From the NCBI GenBank assembly GCA_014729705.1, contig WJJK01000043.1, forward strand, positions 1-14,354: a stretch of 14,354 nt of DNA, written 5' to 3'. The stretch is from Candidatus Altarchaeales archaeon. GTDB taxonomy: Archaea > Altiarchaeota > Altiarchaeia > IMC4 > SCGC-AAA252-I15. Below are positions 1 through 6,972 of this stretch, piece by piece. A program made the translations under genes and the position numbers. The stretch's first letter is position 1. Every line of letters begins with the position of its first letter. A model generated the notes under the pieces. The model had not been told where the DNA came from. It saw only the letters and a list, made by a program, of their open reading frames with translations, and searched no databases.

Positions 1-159
1 AATAGCAGTTAAAGATTTCTTTTCATTTTTATAAAGCTCTATACGTTCATTAAGCCCCCAATTATAAGCAAAACGAGCAGTACCAACACTCTTTTCAAGA
101 AAAGTTCGTTGCTTATTATTAGGTTTTAATTCTACTTTATATACTTTATTTATTTTCAT
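1..159 (-). CDS. tnpB: TnpB (IS607-associated RNA-guided nuclease), N-terminal fragment
   Basis: Only the first 53 codons lie in the window; the gene continues past position 1. TnpB is a compact RNA-guided RuvC-type DNA nuclease of IS200/IS605 and IS607 elements, usually about 350-400 residues. The start MKINKVYKVELKP followed by the motif RFAYNWGL (residues 29-36) is the characteristic N-terminal TnpB signature. The RuvC and zinc-finger parts, and the omega-RNA that normally overlaps the 3' end, would lie outside. The ATG at 157-159 overlaps the end of tnpA by 14 bases and has no strong Shine-Dalgarno, so translation is probably coupled to tnpA. The region is AT-rich like tnpA. Whether the nuclease is intact cannot be judged here. 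Confidence 0.87.
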   Translation of the reverse strand, partial: MKINKVYKVELKPNNKQRTFLEKSVGTARFAYNWGLNERIELYKNEKKSLTAI

Positions 160-748
160 TTTTCTTATTCTTATGACTTCTTCTGCCGTAAATTTTAGCA
201 GAATAAGAAGACATTATTGTTAAAATATCTGTTACTAACTCATTTTCAAAAGATTGTGGTAGAACAGATTCTACACACTCAATAGTAACTCCATAGCTAT
301 TAATAAAGAACTCGAATACATTATAGTTAAATCTTGTCAATCTATCTTTATGCTCTATAACAATCTTACTTATTTTATTCTTAGAGACTAATTCAAATAG
401 TTTTCTAAGTTTTTTCCTTTTATCATTAAGACCCGAACCAACTTCTTCAAATATGTATTCTATCTTTAATTTATTCTGAACGCAATAATCAACAAGTCTT
501 TCTTTTTGTCTTGTTAAATCTCCTTTTTTCTTTTGGTCTCCAGTTGAAACCCTACAATATAATGCTACAGATTGCTCTTTTTCTTGTTCAATCACACCTT
601 GCAATTTAAGAATATCGGATAACTTATACCTGCGATGCCCGCCTTTAGTATGGATAGGTTTTATATCTTCTTCGCTGTATCTTCTTAAAGACCAGTGGGA
701 GATACCTAACATATTAGCTGCTTCTTTTATAGATATAAGTTTTTCCAT
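146..748 (-). CDS. tnpA: IS607-family serine recombinase TnpA (MerR-like HTH plus resolvase domain)
   Basis: This is the transposase of an IS607-type element, catalysing movement through a covalent serine-DNA intermediate. Residues 1-48 form a MerR/excisionase-like winged helix (ISIKEAANMLGIS, then GGHRRYKLSDI) for DNA binding. From residue 60 a small serine-recombinase domain follows, with YCRVST (catalytic Ser about 68), DLTRQ at 78-82 and EHKDRLTRF near 132-140. At 200 residues it is full length for the family and shows no break. The ATG is preceded by GAGGA at a 4-base spacing. The upstream small ORF ends in TAA directly before this ATG, and tnpB overlaps the 3' end, so the three probably form one transcript. 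Base composition is much more AT-rich than the phage genes. Confidence 0.93.
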   Translation of the reverse strand: MEKLISIKEAANMLGISHWSLRRYSEEDIKPIHTKGGHRRYKLSDILKLQGVIEQEKEQSVALYCRVSTGDQKKKGDLTRQKERLVDYCVQNKLKIEYIFEEVGSGLNDKRKKLRKLFELVSKNKISKIVIEHKDRLTRFNYNVFEFFINSYGVTIECVESVLPQSFENELVTDILTIMSSYSAKIYGRRSHKNKKNENK

Positions 749-934
749 TTAATCCTCGAATATATTGTCTTTAGAAAGAATGTCTTTCCAATAATGATAA
801 TACTTTTTAAACTCCGAAAGAGTTGGTGTTACGTCTAACTCTATTGGATGTTGATGTATTTCACCATTACTGAGTTCGAATTCTTTTCTTGTTACTCTTA
901 CCACAGTCACTTCTTTTTCCTTTTTAGATGACAT
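749..934 (-). CDS. Small hypothetical protein upstream of tnpA
   Basis: This codes for 61 residues from ATG 934; another in-frame ATG at 940 would give 63. I prefer 934 because GAGAGG sits 6 bases upstream of it but directly abuts the 940 codon. The product is charged, with a Lys/Glu-rich start and a core FELSNGEIHQHPIELD followed by a Tyr/Trp-rich predicted helix (EFKKYYHYWKDIL). I do not recognise the family. The TAA stop directly precedes the tnpA ATG, and the base composition matches the AT-rich insertion module, so it may travel with the element. It could equally be a phage gene flanking the insertion. No membrane segment or metal-binding motif is visible. Confidence 0.62.
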   Translation of the reverse strand: MSSKKEKEVTVVRVTRKEFELSNGEIHQHPIELDVTPTLSEFKKYYHYWKDILSKDNIFED

Positions 935-956
935 GTTCATCCTCTCTACTATGTAT

Positions 957-985
957 TTATATTAAAAGATTATTAAAAGTACAAA
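957..985 (-). promoter_or_regulatory. Possible promoter of the IS607-like module
   Basis: On the minus strand TTGTAC and TATAAA are separated by 17 bases, about 20-25 bases upstream of the small ORF that precedes tnpA. The -10 box matches the sigma70 consensus at 5 of 6 positions but the -35 at only 3 of 6. The surrounding sequence is very AT-rich, so chance matches are likely. Weak support. Confidence 0.25.
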
Positions 986-999
986 ATTTCGCAAATTTT
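983..999. repeat. Perfect inverted repeat upstream of the tnpA module
   Basis: AAAATTT and AAATTTT flank a 3-base centre, giving a perfect 7-base inverted repeat. It lies just upstream of the possible promoter and near the edge of the AT-rich module. It could be a binding site for the MerR-like domain of TnpA, or an element-end structure. It lacks GC pairs and a following T-run, so it is not a convincing terminator. The function is inferred. Confidence 0.35.
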
Positions 1000-1009
1000 C
1001 TTTATTTTT

Positions 1010-1106
1010 CTATAAATTATTTATATCTGCTGGAATCCCTCCCATGAGTGATTCTATATAGCCGGTGACTGCATCCTCAGCGTCTATTTCTTTGTAGAAG
1101 AAATCA
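1010..1106 (-). other. Out-of-frame C-terminal continuation of the 1104-1472 gene
   Basis: Just beyond the TGA at 1104-1106, a reading frame shifted by one base stays open for about 31 codons and ends in TAG at 1010-1012. It reads naturally as protein (FFYKEIDAEDAVTGYIESL, then MGGIPADINNL) and its base composition resembles phage genes. Removing one base from the run of seven T (plus strand) at 1107-1113 would join it to the upstream gene and give a 153-residue product. It has no start codon or Shine-Dalgarno of its own. This is best read as the C-terminus of the upstream gene, separated by an indel, a sequencing error or a recoding site. Confidence 0.6.
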
Positions 1107-1472
1107 TTTTTTTATGCGAAGCCCACAGCATTCAGGGTTCAACTCTCTGACTGCCGCCATAACTACATCGATACTGTGCCTCTCACGATACTTGTCTTCG
1201 TATTCCTCTTCCTCTTTTTTTCGCTCTATCCTTCTCTTATATTCTTCCTCAGCAGCTTTATGTTCGAGATCCTTTAGAGTTTTGTCTATCCTCTTCTTGA
1301 CCTTAGCATTCTCTTTTTCCAAAGCTCTAAGGAATAACCCACGATGAGGTTCCTCTAAACTTAAAACATGCGTTTCTACTGCAGAGAAAAGCTCCATGTT
1401 TTTCTTTATAACAGGGAGGCCCCCTACTTGATCAAGTAAAAAAAGCTCACCGTCTGTAAGAATACTAAACAT
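1104..1472 (-). CDS. Hypothetical protein with charged coiled-coil region, probably frameshifted at its 3' end
   Basis: The product is 122 residues and I do not recognise it. Residues 1-45 are mixed hydrophobic (DGELFLLDQVGGLPVIKK). Residues about 50-100 are extremely rich in Glu, Lys and Arg, as expected for a long helix or coiled coil. The tail RELNPECCGLRIKK contains adjacent cysteines. The ATG overlaps the stop of the upstream 268-residue gene by one base (TAATG), so translation is probably coupled. The ORF ends just after a run of seven A (minus strand), and an adjacent frame continues for about 31 more codons, so the annotated C-terminus may be false. No enzymatic motif is seen. Confidence 0.7.
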   Translation of the reverse strand: MFSILTDGELFLLDQVGGLPVIKKNMELFSAVETHVLSLEEPHRGLFLRALEKENAKVKKRIDKTLKDLEHKAAEEEYKRRIERKKEEEEYEDKYRERHSIDVVMAAVRELNPECCGLRIKK

Positions 1473-2278
1473 TAATAGCCCCTTTCGTCCTCAGGTTTCC
1501 GGTACTTCTCAATCCCTAGGGTATCCTTCGCCCTTACTACGCCCTGTATATCCCAGGCACCCTCTAGACAGGCTTTATAAAGATTGCGGTAAACGCGCAA
1601 AGTAGGGTACCACCAGAAATCAAGATACCGCTCTTTTCCTTCATACTGGTTGTAATAAGGAATCTCCCTAATCTCATCTTCAGAGAATATTTCCTTAACG
1701 AACTCGATGTCATCTCTTTTCTTAAGATGTTCGAGAACTTTCTTAAGATGATATTCGCGATCATCCATACGAGCGACTATGTACTCAAAATGGATAGGGC
1801 GCGGAAGTATCCTGAACTTATGATCGAACCAAGTACCGTCGTAATGAGAATAGAAGATAAGAATCTTTTTATCTGACTTTTCATTAGTCATTTCACTGAA
1901 AGCATCATCTGCTTCAGTGTATAGGCCACCAAGTTTTAAGGGGTCAAAATCCTTCATCCGACTAAACTTATCAATGAACTCTTGATTAACGAGCAAAGGA
2001 AAACACTCCTTAGTGTGCTCAAAATTCAGCATCTCACTTTTAAACTTTATAGTCTTCACAAAATCTTTCAACCTTGAGTTTATAGTAGCCCGCTTAGGGA
2101 TGTTATCTTTGTGTATGATGCCCTGGGTGGAACCTTCAGGCAACCACTTCCCTATCATCTTAAGAGAGCTCTTAGTCTCATAATAAGAATGATAGGCATA
2201 GTATTCGTCTACTATCTTGACGTACTCTATTTTCCTTTTAACTTCTACCTGTGCGCTTACTTTATGTTCCTGCCTCAT
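1472..2278 (-). CDS. Hypothetical protein, 268 residues
   Basis: I do not recognise this protein. It is rich in Tyr, Lys, Asp and Glu and has no obvious signal peptide, membrane segment or nucleotide-binding motif. The middle part includes KKILIFYSHYDGTWFDHKFR, and the C-terminal part has WWYPTLRVYRNLYKACLEGAWD near residues 222-243, suggesting a folded soluble protein. The ATG follows AGGAG at a 5-base spacing, and the gene starts 22 bases after the tandem glycosyltransferase gene ends. Its stop overlaps the start of the next small gene by one base. The position suggests co-transcription with the glycosyltransferase, but this does not establish a shared function. Confidence 0.85.
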   Translation of the reverse strand: MRQEHKVSAQVEVKRKIEYVKIVDEYYAYHSYYETKSSLKMIGKWLPEGSTQGIIHKDNIPKRATINSRLKDFVKTIKFKSEMLNFEHTKECFPLLVNQEFIDKFSRMKDFDPLKLGGLYTEADDAFSEMTNEKSDKKILIFYSHYDGTWFDHKFRILPRPIHFEYIVARMDDREYHLKKVLEHLKKRDDIEFVKEIFSEDEIREIPYYNQYEGKERYLDFWWYPTLRVYRNLYKACLEGAWDIQGVVRAKDTLGIEKYRKPEDERGY

Positions 2279-2300
2279 GTTAGCTCCTGTACAGAAAGGG

Positions 2301-4313
2301 TCAATACCTAAAAGAGAAGTCTTCTCTTCCTAAAGAGAGGTTTGGGTTGTAGTACGGGTCATCATATGATGAGCATTCCCATTTATCTAACATATAGTGC
2401 ACAGAGTCTGCGAAATCAGGGTCGGATCCATTACCCTTACCTCGGGAGATAGACTCATGGTGTATAAGAACAGCCCTAGGGTTGTATATGATCTCGTAGC
2501 CAGCCTCCCTGACTTTCAAACAGAAATCCACATCATTGAAGGCTTTTGGCAGCTTCTCCTCGAAACCACCTACCTTCTCGAAGACACTTCGACTAACGAG
2601 CATACATGCCCCAGTCACCGCACTGACGTTCTGTACGATATGAGGCCTTGCAAAATAGCCAGGATGCCCGTTAGGGATATACTTATGGCTGTGCCCCGCT
2701 ACCCCTCCTATACCGATGATGACACCTGCATGCTGTATACGTCGATCAGGATAAAGAAGTTTAGCTCCTACGACACCGACGCCAGGCTGCTGTATGAATG
2801 ACATCATCTCATCGAGCCACTCACGAGATAGTACCTCGATGTCATCATTAAGGAACAAGAGATAATCGGAGTTTTGTACACTCTCTGCTGCGAAATTATT
2901 GATAGCAGAGAAATTGAAAGGTCTGTCATATCTAAGGATCTTGATACAGCCATCTAACATCTCCCCGTACTTCAGTGTCCCCCGGCTCAAGTACTTCAGA
3001 GTTTCCTTCTTCTCGCTCTGATTATCTACGATGATAATGTTTATCTTACCTTCGTAATTAGATGCCAATATCGAGGATAAGCATGCATCAAGATACGTGA
3101 TGTTATCCTTAGTAGGGATAACAATAGTCACCGACGGAGTTTTATGCGCAAGGTATACATTATATGTCCCCGGATAAGGCCCTGACAGCACCTCATGGCC
3201 TTGCTTACTAACGGCATCGCGTACTGCATTCAGACCGCTCAGATGTGCCTCAGGCTTTGCTGCCATGTTACCCGACATAGACCCCGAGTGCATACGCCAG
3301 TGATAGAGTACGTGTGGGATGTGCGTGATCTCTTTAGTAGATGTCTCACGTACACACCGCAACATGTAATCATAATCCTGAGCGCCATCATACTCACTTC
3401 TAAAGCCTCCTACACTCCCCAGAAAATCTCTAGAGTACACGGTCATGTGGCAGGTGTAGTTCTGGCTTAAAAGCATCCACCGTGAGATATCAGGTTTGAA
3501 AAAGGCTGAGCCGTAGTTGCCATTTTTGTCTACCTTATCTTCGTCTGTATATATGATCTTCACATCGGGATGCTCATTGATGACATGAGCGACTTCAAGG
3601 AGCGCCTCAGCCTGTATGATATCATCGTGGTCCACGACTGTAAAAAACGCTCCATTAGCGTGCGCAAGACATGTGTTACAGGCTGCTGAGATACCCTTAT
3701 TTTTGGTCGTCTGTGTGACTTTGATGCGCTCATCTTTCTCAAGCTCAAAAAGATACTTAGAGAGCTCTTCATCATTAGAACCGTCATCGTGGATACACCA
3801 CTGCCAATGCTTATAGTGCTGTGCCCTTATAGACTCAGCTGTCTGCTGAAAATGCTCCAGGAAGGGTTTATACACCGGGGTGATAATCGATATGAGGGGC
3901 GTCCCTTTAAAAGTGTAGGTTTTATCTACACTGCCTACTACGGTGGCGCTGGGTCCACTCTTGTTCATCCAAAGTGCTACGGATCTCCCAGACTTCTCTT
4001 CTATTTTTAGTGTTACAGTAATATTCTCTGTTGCTACTGGGTGCGTTTCAAGAGTCAAACGAAGGGGAGCATTATCTACGATCTTAGAAAGGTCTACATT
4101 AAAAGTAGAGTGGGTATCGCCATGGAGTATGTCCGCGGTAAGCAAACCATTGAGTTTCGCTCCATATGTCCCTAAGAAAAAATCTATATACTCTAGTTTA
4201 CAGTCTTCCTGTAGAGGTATATAGAATCGAAAGACACTAGGCAACTCAAAAGGGTAAACCCTATCTTGGTTGCTATATACGGGCCTGACTTCAGAGACTG
4301 CGTACTCTTCCAT
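2301..4313 (-). CDS. Tandem-domain family 2 glycosyltransferase
   Basis: This 670-residue protein carries two GT-A glycosyltransferase domains after an N-terminal beta-rich region (about 1-135, unassigned). Domain 1 (about 139-345) begins LISIITPVYKP and has the metal-binding motif VVDHDD near 226-231. Domain 2 (about 394-640) begins VTIVIPTKDN, contains YDRPFNFSAINNFA near 462-475 and has LNDD near 488-491. The arrangement resembles O-antigen and rhamnan glycosyltransferases that transfer nucleotide-activated sugars to glycans. The ATG overlaps the stop of the thymidylate kinase-like gene (TAATG), with no strong Shine-Dalgarno, implying coupling. No membrane segment is seen. Sugar and acceptor cannot be told from sequence; a virion or host-surface glycan is a reasonable guess. 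Confidence 0.92.
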   Translation of the reverse strand: MEEYAVSEVRPVYSNQDRVYPFELPSVFRFYIPLQEDCKLEYIDFFLGTYGAKLNGLLTADILHGDTHSTFNVDLSKIVDNAPLRLTLETHPVATENITVTLKIEEKSGRSVALWMNKSGPSATVVGSVDKTYTFKGTPLISIITPVYKPFLEHFQQTAESIRAQHYKHWQWCIHDDGSNDEELSKYLFELEKDERIKVTQTTKNKGISAACNTCLAHANGAFFTVVDHDDIIQAEALLEVAHVINEHPDVKIIYTDEDKVDKNGNYGSAFFKPDISRWMLLSQNYTCHMTVYSRDFLGSVGGFRSEYDGAQDYDYMLRCVRETSTKEITHIPHVLYHWRMHSGSMSGNMAAKPEAHLSGLNAVRDAVSKQGHEVLSGPYPGTYNVYLAHKTPSVTIVIPTKDNITYLDACLSSILASNYEGKINIIIVDNQSEKKETLKYLSRGTLKYGEMLDGCIKILRYDRPFNFSAINNFAAESVQNSDYLLFLNDDIEVLSREWLDEMMSFIQQPGVGVVGAKLLYPDRRIQHAGVIIGIGGVAGHSHKYIPNGHPGYFARPHIVQNVSAVTGACMLVSRSVFEKVGGFEEKLPKAFNDVDFCLKVREAGYEIIYNPRAVLIHHESISRGKGNGSDPDFADSVHYMLDKWECSSYDDPYYNPNLSLGREDFSFRY

Positions 4314-4930
4314 TAGATAGCTGCCGTGTCTAGATTGTTTTCCGTGACATGTTTATCAAAATGTGCTATGAGCTCCTCAAGGGCTCTCTCCTCGCCGCCT
4401 ATAGCTTGCATCGTTATGACTGCCGGGTCGATATACTGCCTTGTTTGGCGGTACGCCTCTTGTAGCCTCCGTAAATTTTCGAGGTTAAGTGTGGGGTCTC
4501 GGTCATAGCAAACTTCTGGCGGGGTGTCTACGAGCACATACAAATCAGGCTGTATGAATAAATTCTCACTCAGGTAAAGCTCCCTGGAAAAATCATAGCA
4601 GTTGGGGGAGAAAAGTTTCGCATACGCAATACCTGACCAAAGATATCGGTCACAAATGACATTGCTGCCGCTGATAACATCCTGATGCCGCACTCGAGAC
4701 TCAAAAAAGATGCGCTCTCTCTGATACTCAGTAACATAGCCTGGGGTATTAAGCTGGTCAGCCTCTTCGGATGTGAAAGTAGGTTCTTTCGTCCAAATGA
4801 AGTCCCCTAAATGAGGGTCGATCCTTATAACACCATCTTCATCTCGATACTCTGTGTTAATATACTCCAAAAAAGACATCGATAACGATGTCTTACCGCT
4901 TCGATCACATCCTTCAAATACTATAAACAT
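4313..4930 (-). CDS. Thymidylate kinase-like P-loop kinase
   Basis: The 205-residue product matches the dTMP kinase fold, which phosphorylates dTMP to dTDP for dTTP synthesis. The P-loop is EGCDRSGKTS at residues 6-15. TKEPT at about 47-51 fits the substrate-binding strand, and CDRYLWSGIAYA at 93-104 carries the DRY motif. DLYVLVDTPPEVCYDRD is the usual strand before the lid, and the length is normal. AAGGA precedes the ATG at a 6-base spacing. It follows the transglycosylase gene after 9 bases and overlaps the glycosyltransferase by one base. A role in making phage DNA precursors is likely. A modified pyrimidine nucleotide is also possible as substrate but has no direct support. Confidence 0.85.
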   Translation of the reverse strand: MFIVFEGCDRSGKTSLSMSFLEYINTEYRDEDGVIRIDPHLGDFIWTKEPTFTSEEADQLNTPGYVTEYQRERIFFESRVRHQDVISGSNVICDRYLWSGIAYAKLFSPNCYDFSRELYLSENLFIQPDLYVLVDTPPEVCYDRDPTLNLENLRRLQEAYRQTRQYIDPAVITMQAIGGEERALEELIAHFDKHVTENNLDTAAI

Positions 4931-4939
4931 TAAAGGTCC

Positions 4940-5617
4940 TTATTTGATCTGTGTCGCGATGTCTTGCTTCTCAAGCGCTCTTTCAGCACGTATACCCTTA
5001 TATATGGCTTGCAGACGTTTCATTTCTCGATGTACAGTTGTGCCGTACTCCCCGACATACTGCCGGGTCTCCCGATTTTTAGCGGAGTTCTTAGCATATG
5101 CCGGACCACCGACATACACCCGGATGGCATAATCAATATCTCCCTCTTGCGCGGACTCTCCTAGATATGTACACCCCAAAACGATACTCAGTATCTCATA
5201 CCAATATATCTTCTTATGGTACCGTATACCAAGCTTCTTACACAGTTCCTTCGCAGTACTCTCTGTAAGCTGCATGATCCCCCGAGCATGCTTTTTTGAG
5301 GTTAGTGTAGGATTAAAATTGGTCTCGTATCTTACGATAGCAGCATACAGCTCCCAGGGAGTCTGATATTTCTTAGCAAAATCATAGAACATGATAGCGT
5401 AATAATGAGCCTCATATTCTGTGATGTTGTAATTGACGAGCATGGCTTTTGCGATATCCTCGATCTTCTCATCTCTTTCAATGTAGACATCAAGTACATC
5501 CTCTGCAATTTCCAAAGACCTCTTAAGGTCTTGCTCTTCTGGGCGCACAATTATGATATAAAAAGCTACAACTGCGCAAAAGACAAGAAAAGCCGTGAAC
5601 TCAAATATTGAGCGCAT
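4940..5617 (-). CDS. Membrane-anchored lytic transglycosylase (SLT fold)
   Basis: This 225-residue protein has an N-terminal hydrophobic segment (about residues 7-24) acting as a signal anchor, a charged helical linker, then an SLT-type lysozyme-like domain from about residue 85. The motif VRYETNFNP at 95-103 supplies the likely catalytic Glu98; ARGIMQLTESTA at 111-122 and YVGGPAYA near 177-184 are family hallmarks. Such enzymes cut the beta-1,4 bond of peptidoglycan with 1,6-anhydro product formation. The topology would place the enzyme in the periplasm or outside the membrane. GGAG precedes the ATG at a 5-base spacing. It could act in lysis or be virion-associated; no holin or spanin neighbour decides this. 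Confidence 0.88.
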   Translation of the reverse strand: MRSIFEFTAFLVFCAVVAFYIIIVRPEEQDLKRSLEIAEDVLDVYIERDEKIEDIAKAMLVNYNITEYEAHYYAIMFYDFAKKYQTPWELYAAIVRYETNFNPTLTSKKHARGIMQLTESTAKELCKKLGIRYHKKIYWYEILSIVLGCTYLGESAQEGDIDYAIRVYVGGPAYAKNSAKNRETRQYVGEYGTTVHREMKRLQAIYKGIRAERALEKQDIATQIK

Positions 5618-5645
5618 AGTATCTCCGTATGTAGTGTATCAGTGC

Positions 5646-5653
5646 GTAGTATA
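5646..5653 (-). promoter_or_regulatory. TATACTAC motif, possible -10 region before the transglycosylase gene
   Basis: The minus strand reads TATACTAC here, inside a 13-base near-palindrome (5648-5660, AGTATATTATACT). TATACT fits a sigma70 -10 box at 5 of 6 positions, and a TTAAGA-18-TATTAT pairing is also possible with the overlapping box. The same 8-mer occurs before the 39-residue membrane peptide gene at 9134-9141. This is the 66-base gap between two genes, one of the larger ones in the window. No activity is shown. Confidence 0.3.
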
Positions 5654-5683
5654 ATATACTTGATTGCTGCGTCTTCTTAAAAC

Positions 5684-5965
5684 CTATTTTTTAGCTTTCT
5701 TCCCCGGTACTCGCTTGATGAACTTACCGTTCTCCCAGTATTCCTCGGTACCATCCGGGTATATGATAGCGGGTTTACCCTTGCGGTCTCTGAGCCCCTT
5801 CCAGAACCATGCCTTGTAACCATCTTTGTGTACCTCCGCAGGCCCAGGATGCCGATGCTTCTGACCATCTTTGATGTATATGACCACGTTACCCGATATT
5901 TGATGCTTACCATTCTGAAGTTTAGGCACACGTCCCAGATTCACATTTACAGGTACATACGGCAT
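5684..5965 (-). CDS. Small protein with GPA/DG/NGK-type repeats
   Basis: The product is 93 residues. Two related units are visible: one around HRHPGPAEVHKDGYKAWFWKG (about residues 37-57) and one around KGKPAIIYPDGTEEYWENGK (about 62-81). Each has a Gly/Lys-Pro-Ala element, then a Asp-Gly turn, an aromatic strand and a closing Gly. Comparable beta-hairpin repeats recur in small proteins of large phages and other viruses, but no function is known to me. The tail is basic (GKKAKK). The ATG has AAAGG upstream at a fitting spacing. Another ORF in an overlapping frame here is a shadow: it lacks the repeat pattern and a supported start. Confidence 0.78.
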   Translation of the reverse strand: MPYVPVNVNLGRVPKLQNGKHQISGNVVIYIKDGQKHRHPGPAEVHKDGYKAWFWKGLRDRKGKPAIIYPDGTEEYWENGKFIKRVPGKKAKK

Positions 5966-5971
5966 TAGCTA

Positions 5972-6196
5972 TTACCTTTCTGTCTGGATATGAAGCATAC
6001 TAACGTTGCATCCCACACCAGGGCCGCTATCATGGCTGAAACGAACTCTTTGATAGACTCCCGGTGCTGTTTTGAAATCTACTGCTACGCAAGAAGGATA
6101 TATATCTACTACTCTTCCTTTTGCCTTAGGACTTATAACAAGACCACCAGCAAGGCACAGTTCATCCTTCACAGACACTATATCATTCTTCTGCAT
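5972..6196 (-). CDS. Small SH3-like beta-barrel candidate protein
   Basis: This 74-residue protein begins MQKNDIVSVKDELCLAGG and continues KGRVVDIYPSCVAVDFKTAPG then YQRVRFSHDS. The order of short beta strands with 'VxV', 'GxVVDI' and 'VAVDF' patterns resembles KOW/SH3-type small barrels, but this is a visual impression only. The ATG is preceded by AAAGGA at a 7-base spacing. It sits between two other small genes in the same direction, with 6 bases to the next one. No catalytic residues are recognised and I assign no role. Confidence 0.75.
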   Translation of the reverse strand: MQKNDIVSVKDELCLAGGLVISPKAKGRVVDIYPSCVAVDFKTAPGVYQRVRFSHDSGPGVGCNVSMLHIQTER

Positions 6197-6234
6197 GAGA
6201 AGTTCCTTTGTCTGAGATATTTCTTACTTTAGTC

Positions 6235-6444
6235 CTACTCCTCTGAAAAAATTCCTTCAGATTTACAATATCCCTCCGCTTCGAGGATGGCCTTAAACAC
6301 AGAAAAAGAAGCATCCGCCATATGGTGCACTGTGTCGTGGCCTATATAGATCGGAGGCCAGTTACTCTCTTCACAGTTCTCGTCTATCCAGCTTTGAATA
6401 TGCCTGTGTAGAGAAGCATACAAAGACGGGTCTACCTTTGACAT
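6235..6444 (-). CDS. Hypothetical protein, 69 residues
   Basis: I do not recognise this small acidic protein. It contains a likely amphipathic helix (SLYASLHRHIQSWIDENC), a Trp-Pro-Pro turn, and two closely spaced histidines in HDTVHHMADASFSVFKAILEAEG. No membrane segment is seen. The start is well supported: AGGAG lies 6 bases before the ATG. It follows the sulfotransferase-like gene by 9 bases and precedes the small barrel candidate by 38 bases in which I see no hairpin or promoter. Confidence 0.75.
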   Translation of the reverse strand: MSKVDPSLYASLHRHIQSWIDENCEESNWPPIYIGHDTVHHMADASFSVFKAILEAEGYCKSEGIFSEE

Positions 6445-6453
6445 AGTTTTCTC

Positions 6454-6972
6454 CTATTCTAGGGTGGTTTGTCTGGGCCCAAAATTTGTCCTCTGAGCCT
6501 TCTCTACCCACATGGGATGCTCTGACAGGGACTCATACTCAACCGTGTATGGAGAGGCTATACGAGGTTTCTGAATCGTGATCCAGAAGTCTATCTTGAC
6601 CCTAGATATGGGGCCTTGATCTGGCTTCCGGAAATACATGGCCAGCTCTCGAGGTTCATTGAAAGAAGTCCAGTTTATCCTCTTCTGAGAGGCTATGATG
6701 TCATCTATATCTCGTAGCATGAATACTACTGCTACAGGTTTCGGCAGCAGATGGCACCATGCCGAGAAAGCAGGAAGCTGGTAGACAGCCTTCTGACCTT
6801 CCTTAAGATGTTCCCTTATGAGGCAGTACGGTGCCAGGTCCTCCCCACACCGCTCTTCAGGCCAGAAAGGGTAGCCCAAGTCGTGAGCTATCATCTTCGC
6901 ACAGATAGTAGTCCCGGCTCTCTGAGGTCCTGTAACGACTATCTGTGAGTGTTTTTTAAGATGTTCAAACAT
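6454..6972 (-). CDS. Sulfotransferase-like P-loop protein
   Basis: The product is 172 residues from ATG 6972. A GTG at 6984 would add four residues but has no Shine-Dalgarno, while GGAG lies 6 bases before the ATG. The N-terminus holds VVTGPQRAGTT, a P-loop variant typical of sulfotransferases, where it binds the 5'-phosphosulfate of PAPS. VVFMLRDIDDIIASQKRINW resembles the sulfotransferase 3'-phosphate-binding segment (Arg, then Ser). The C-terminus has VEYESLSEHPMW and a final NFGPRQTT. Known sulfotransferases are usually longer (about 250-300), so this is a minimal version. The ATG overlaps the glycosyltransferase stop by one base, suggesting that it acts on the same glycan. A nucleotide kinase remains an alternative. 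Confidence 0.7.
   Translation of the reverse strand: MFEHLKKHSQIVVTGPQRAGTTICAKMIAHDLGYPFWPEERCGEDLAPYCLIREHLKEGQKAVYQLPAFSAWCHLLPKPVAVVFMLRDIDDIIASQKRINWTSFNEPRELAMYFRKPDQGPISRVKIDFWITIQKPRIASPYTVEYESLSEHPMWVEKAQRTNFGPRQTTLE

Noticed and set aside
2397..2801. Plus-strand open frame of 134 codons
   Set aside because: It lies wholly inside the tandem glycosyltransferase gene on the other strand, has no Shine-Dalgarno or recognisable motif, and all convincing genes here are on the minus strand.
5677..5931. Alternative minus-strand frame of 84 codons overlapping the repeat-bearing small protein
   Set aside because: The overlapping frame at 5684-5965 has the better start signal and a clear internal repeat; this one reads as random basic sequence.
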